Positions 61,935-64,000 of a stretch of 64,000 bases of DNA are shown piece after piece. Each line of letters begins with the position of its first letter. Positions within the stretch are counted from its first letter, which is position 1. The translations under genes were made by a program, and so were the position numbers. Origin of the DNA: Spirochaetota bacterium (GTDB lineage: Bacteria > Spirochaetota > UBA4802 > UBA5550); contig JALOTL010000009.1 of the NCBI GenBank assembly GCA_025457915.1, positions 1 through 64,000 on the forward strand, written 5' to 3'. The notes beneath the pieces are model-generated. The model saw only the letters and a program-made list of their open reading frames with translations, did no database searches and had not been told where the DNA came from.

Positions 61935-63506
61935 GTGAATTTTATAAAATCATTGATCATAACATCCATGTTTTTTCTGGGCTGTTCCGCGTCCGTTACT
62001 GATAATGATCCGTACACGCTTTACATGCACCTGAGCTCCGACCCCGGAACGCTTAATCCCATAACATCAAGCGAGGCCATAACCTCCACCATAAACGAGA
62101 ACATCTATGAAACCCTTGTCGACAGGGATTTTGACACTCTTGAAATAGTACCCCAGCTTGCCGTGAAATGGAAAATTTCGGACGATAAACTAAGGTACAT
62201 TTTTTACCTGAGAAAGGGCGTTTTATGGAGCGACGGCGTCGAGTTCACCGCGGATGATGTCGTGTATTCATACAGGGTCATCAAGGACCCGTCCACGGCC
62301 TGCGCCCCCCTGAAGGTATATTATATTGACATCAGGGACGTGAGAAAAATAGACAGGTACACGGTCGAATTTATCTACACGAAACCGTATTTTCTCGGGT
62401 TGAACTATTGCGGGAGCATGCCCATAATACCGAAACATATTTTTGATGACGGGACAGATTTTAATACGCATAAAAACAACAGGCATCCGGTGGGAACAGG
62501 CGCATATATATTTAAACGATGGGACACCGGCAAAAGGATAGTTCTTTCAGCCAATCCCAGATACAGGGGGAAAAAACCGGACATCCGCAATGTGGTATTC
62601 AAGATAGTATCGGAACCGAGCGTCGCACTGCAGATGCTGAAAAAGGGCGAGCTCGACGTGATGTCTGTAAGACCGATAGAATGGGTCCGGCAGACCAATT
62701 CTGAAAGCTTCATCAAAAATTTTTACAAGCTGGAATACTATATTCCCAACTATAGCTGGATAGGATGGAATTCAAGGACAGAGTATTTCAAGGACAAGCG
62801 GGTCAGGAAGGCCATGACCCATCTCATCAACAGGGACGCGATCAGGGAAAAATTGCTTTTCGGACTTGGAAAACTTGTGACCGGCACGTTCTATATTTAC
62901 AGCAGGGCTTACAATCCGGACATAAAGAGCATCGAGTATGATCCGGAAAAAGCGAAAAGGCTCTTGAGCGAGGCCGGGTGGAGGGATACCGACGGAGATG
63001 GAATTCTCGACAGGAACGGTAAAAAATTTTCATTCACATTCACCATTGCGTCTGAAAAAAAGTTTTCCGAAAGACTTACCAGCATATTGAAAGAAGACCT
63101 TGCCAGGGTCGGGATTGAAATGAACATAAACAGGTATGAATGGGCCGTTTTCGCGGACAGGCTTCATAAACGCAACTTCGAAGCAATCACGCTTTCATGG
63201 CTGCTGAGTTATTCGGATGATCCCTATCAGCTATGGCATTCCTCCCAGGTTGATGCGGGTTCGAATTTCTGCAATTTCAAGAACCGTGAAGCCGATCGCA
63301 TAATAGAAAAGGCAAGGGTTGAATTCAACGACAGGAAGAGAAATAAGATATACCACCGTTTCGGGGAAATCCTGTATGACGAACAGCCATATACTTTTTT
63401 ATTCTGCAGTCCATCCCTTGTGGCGGTAAATAAAAGGTTCACCAATGTAAAGGTTCATCTCAGGGGATTGAATTACCTTGAATGGATGATCAGGGATAAA
63501 AAATGA
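61935..63506 (+). CDS. Peptide/oligopeptide-type ABC transporter substrate-binding lipoprotein
   Basis: The start GTG 61935 follows AGGGA at good distance and opens a lipoprotein signal (MNFIKSLIITSMFFLGC; lipobox FLGC). The mature protein (about 505 residues) is SBP_bac_5: YTLYMHLSSDPGTLNPITSS, WSDGVEFTADDVVYSYRVI (typical solute-binding core), HPVGTGAYIFKRW, RKAMTHLINRDAI, and YDPEKAKRLLSEAGW. It captures peptides, nickel or other solutes in the periplasm. The permease starts inside its stop codon (ATGA overlap). Confidence 0.92.
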   Translation: MNFIKSLIITSMFFLGCSASVTDNDPYTLYMHLSSDPGTLNPITSSEAITSTINENIYETLVDRDFDTLEIVPQLAVKWKISDDKLRYIFYLRKGVLWSDGVEFTADDVVYSYRVIKDPSTACAPLKVYYIDIRDVRKIDRYTVEFIYTKPYFLGLNYCGSMPIIPKHIFDDGTDFNTHKNNRHPVGTGAYIFKRWDTGKRIVLSANPRYRGKKPDIRNVVFKIVSEPSVALQMLKKGELDVMSVRPIEWVRQTNSESFIKNFYKLEYYIPNYSWIGWNSRTEYFKDKRVRKAMTHLINRDAIREKLLFGLGKLVTGTFYIYSRAYNPDIKSIEYDPEKAKRLLSEAGWRDTDGDGILDRNGKKFSFTFTIASEKKFSERLTSILKEDLARVGIEMNINRYEWAVFADRLHKRNFEAITLSWLLSYSDDPYQLWHSSQVDAGSNFCNFKNREADRIIEKARVEFNDRKRNKIYHRFGEILYDEQPYTFLFCSPSLVAVNKRFTNVKVHLRGLNYLEWMIRDKK

Positions 63507-64000
63507 AAAAATATCTGGCTAAAAGAATCCTGCTGATTATCCCGACTTTCATCGGTATAACCCTGATAACATATCTGATGATAAGGCTTGCACCGGGCGA
63601 TTATACATCGCTGAAAGCCGGGCTGCAGGGAGAGATAAAAGCCGGCAGTATCAGCAAGACGATATTCGACCAGGAGAGAAAACTCTACGGGCTTGACAAG
63701 CCGATCGTCGTCGGATATGCTGAATGGCTGTTTAATTTAGTAAAGCTAGATTTCGGAAAATCCAGAAAAGACGGGAGGGATGTCTCATCCAGGATTTCCG
63801 AAGCCCTGCCCATTACCCTCACCCTCAATATCATTACCATATTTATAGTATATATAATATCCATACCCCTTGGGATTTATTCGTCCGTCCGGAGGGATTC
63901 GACCTTCGACAGGGGAACAAGCCTGTTGCTTTTTATTCTCTATTCTCTTCCGTCCTTCTGGGTCGGTCTTATCCTCGTCATGTTTCTAAGCGGAGAAGAG
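63503..64000 (+). CDS. DppB/OppB-type ABC transporter permease (5' part, cut by window end)
   Basis: The frame from the ATG at 63503 (4-base overlap with the binding-protein gene) runs open to the window end, 166 codons. It begins MKKYLAKRILLIIPTFIGIT with one membrane helix, then LIRLAPGD-like MIRLAPGDYTSL, LYGLDKPIVVGYAEWLFNLV, LDFGKS, then SRISEALPITLTLNIITIFI and SIPLGIYSSVRRDS, all typical of the first DppB subunit. The rest of the transporter should follow outside the window. Confidence 0.92.
   Translation, partial: MKKYLAKRILLIIPTFIGITLITYLMIRLAPGDYTSLKAGLQGEIKAGSISKTIFDQERKLYGLDKPIVVGYAEWLFNLVKLDFGKSRKDGRDVSSRISEALPITLTLNIITIFIVYIISIPLGIYSSVRRDSTFDRGTSLLLFILYSLPSFWVGLILVMFLSGEE

Noticed and set aside
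1-64000. CRISPR arrays, IS elements, toxin-antitoxin or phage-defence islands
   Set aside because: No array of regularly spaced repeats, transposase motifs or defence-type gene sets were found by eye. A systematic repeat scan was not possible without tools.

Overview
This 64 kb window is chromosomal, gene-dense DNA from a Gram-negative-type bacterium. It carries a probable outer-membrane beta-barrel protein, lipoproteins, HtrA, MltG, a secreted amidase, a lipoprotein-like GH3 hexosaminidase and several envelope TPR proteins. I saw no rRNA, prophage, transposase or CRISPR array. The organism looks like a motile (chemoreceptor), fatty-acid-degrading heterotroph that uses c-type haem. Some traits recall Leptospira-like spirochaetes: a six-TM chemoreceptor without HAMP, many TPR proteins, STAS/HATPase partner-switch parts and an orphan PTS enzyme I. 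This placement is an impression only; a marker-gene tree would decide it.

Layout. 0-7 kb: STAS antagonist, tRNA-Pro, AidB-like acyl-CoA dehydrogenase behind a long hairpin leader, TPR protein, HtrA, porin-like protein. 7-16.4 kb: purine salvage (ade, apt, hpt) running into a minus-strand operon read dprA-like > mltG > U32/trhP > hisS > rsmG-SpoU fusion > hpt. 16.6-24.6 kb: a second acyl-CoA dehydrogenase, canonical dprA, a membrane haem-c sensor-like protein, topA, xerC/D and, convergent, a YhcC-type radical SAM gene. 24.5-32.5 kb: amidase, PilZ protein, then a minus-strand run of a membrane protein, dCMP deaminase, two TPR proteins and two paralogous lipoproteins, plus an isolated 46-codon ORF. 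32.7-36.5 kb: fadN-fadA beta-oxidation operon. 36.8-45 kb: tRNA-Cys and tRNA-Leu, RsbW-like kinase/LOG operon, nagZ-hemW, two unknown proteins, alr, RluA-type pseudouridine synthase. 45.2-52 kb: small cytochrome-like protein, tRNA-Leu, tRNA-Gly, and the proteostasis cluster tig-clpP-clpX-lon. 52-55.5 kb: ptsI with a translationally coupled methyltransferase, argC. 55.7-64 kb: an EndoQ (PHP)-UvrD helicase fusion, a chemoreceptor, an ADP-forming acyl-CoA synthetase alpha-like protein, and the start of an oligopeptide-type ABC transporter cut by the window end.

How the genes fit together. FadN, FadA and the two acyl-CoA dehydrogenases can supply the steps of fatty acid beta-oxidation. Ade, Apt and Hpt form an adenine/hypoxanthine salvage loop. 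Trigger factor, ClpXP and Lon cover nascent-chain folding and ATP-dependent proteolysis. MltG, the amidase, NagZ and Alr belong to peptidoglycan metabolism. The most unusual proteins are the EndoQ-UvrD fusion, which predicts a single-polypeptide machine for deaminated DNA, and the RsmG-SpoU fusion, which joins two RNA methyltransferases. Less familiar small items are a secreted protein with CX3CH and CX4CH motifs, a divergent second DprA, a membrane-tethered CxxCH protein and the structured leader before the first acyl-CoA dehydrogenase.
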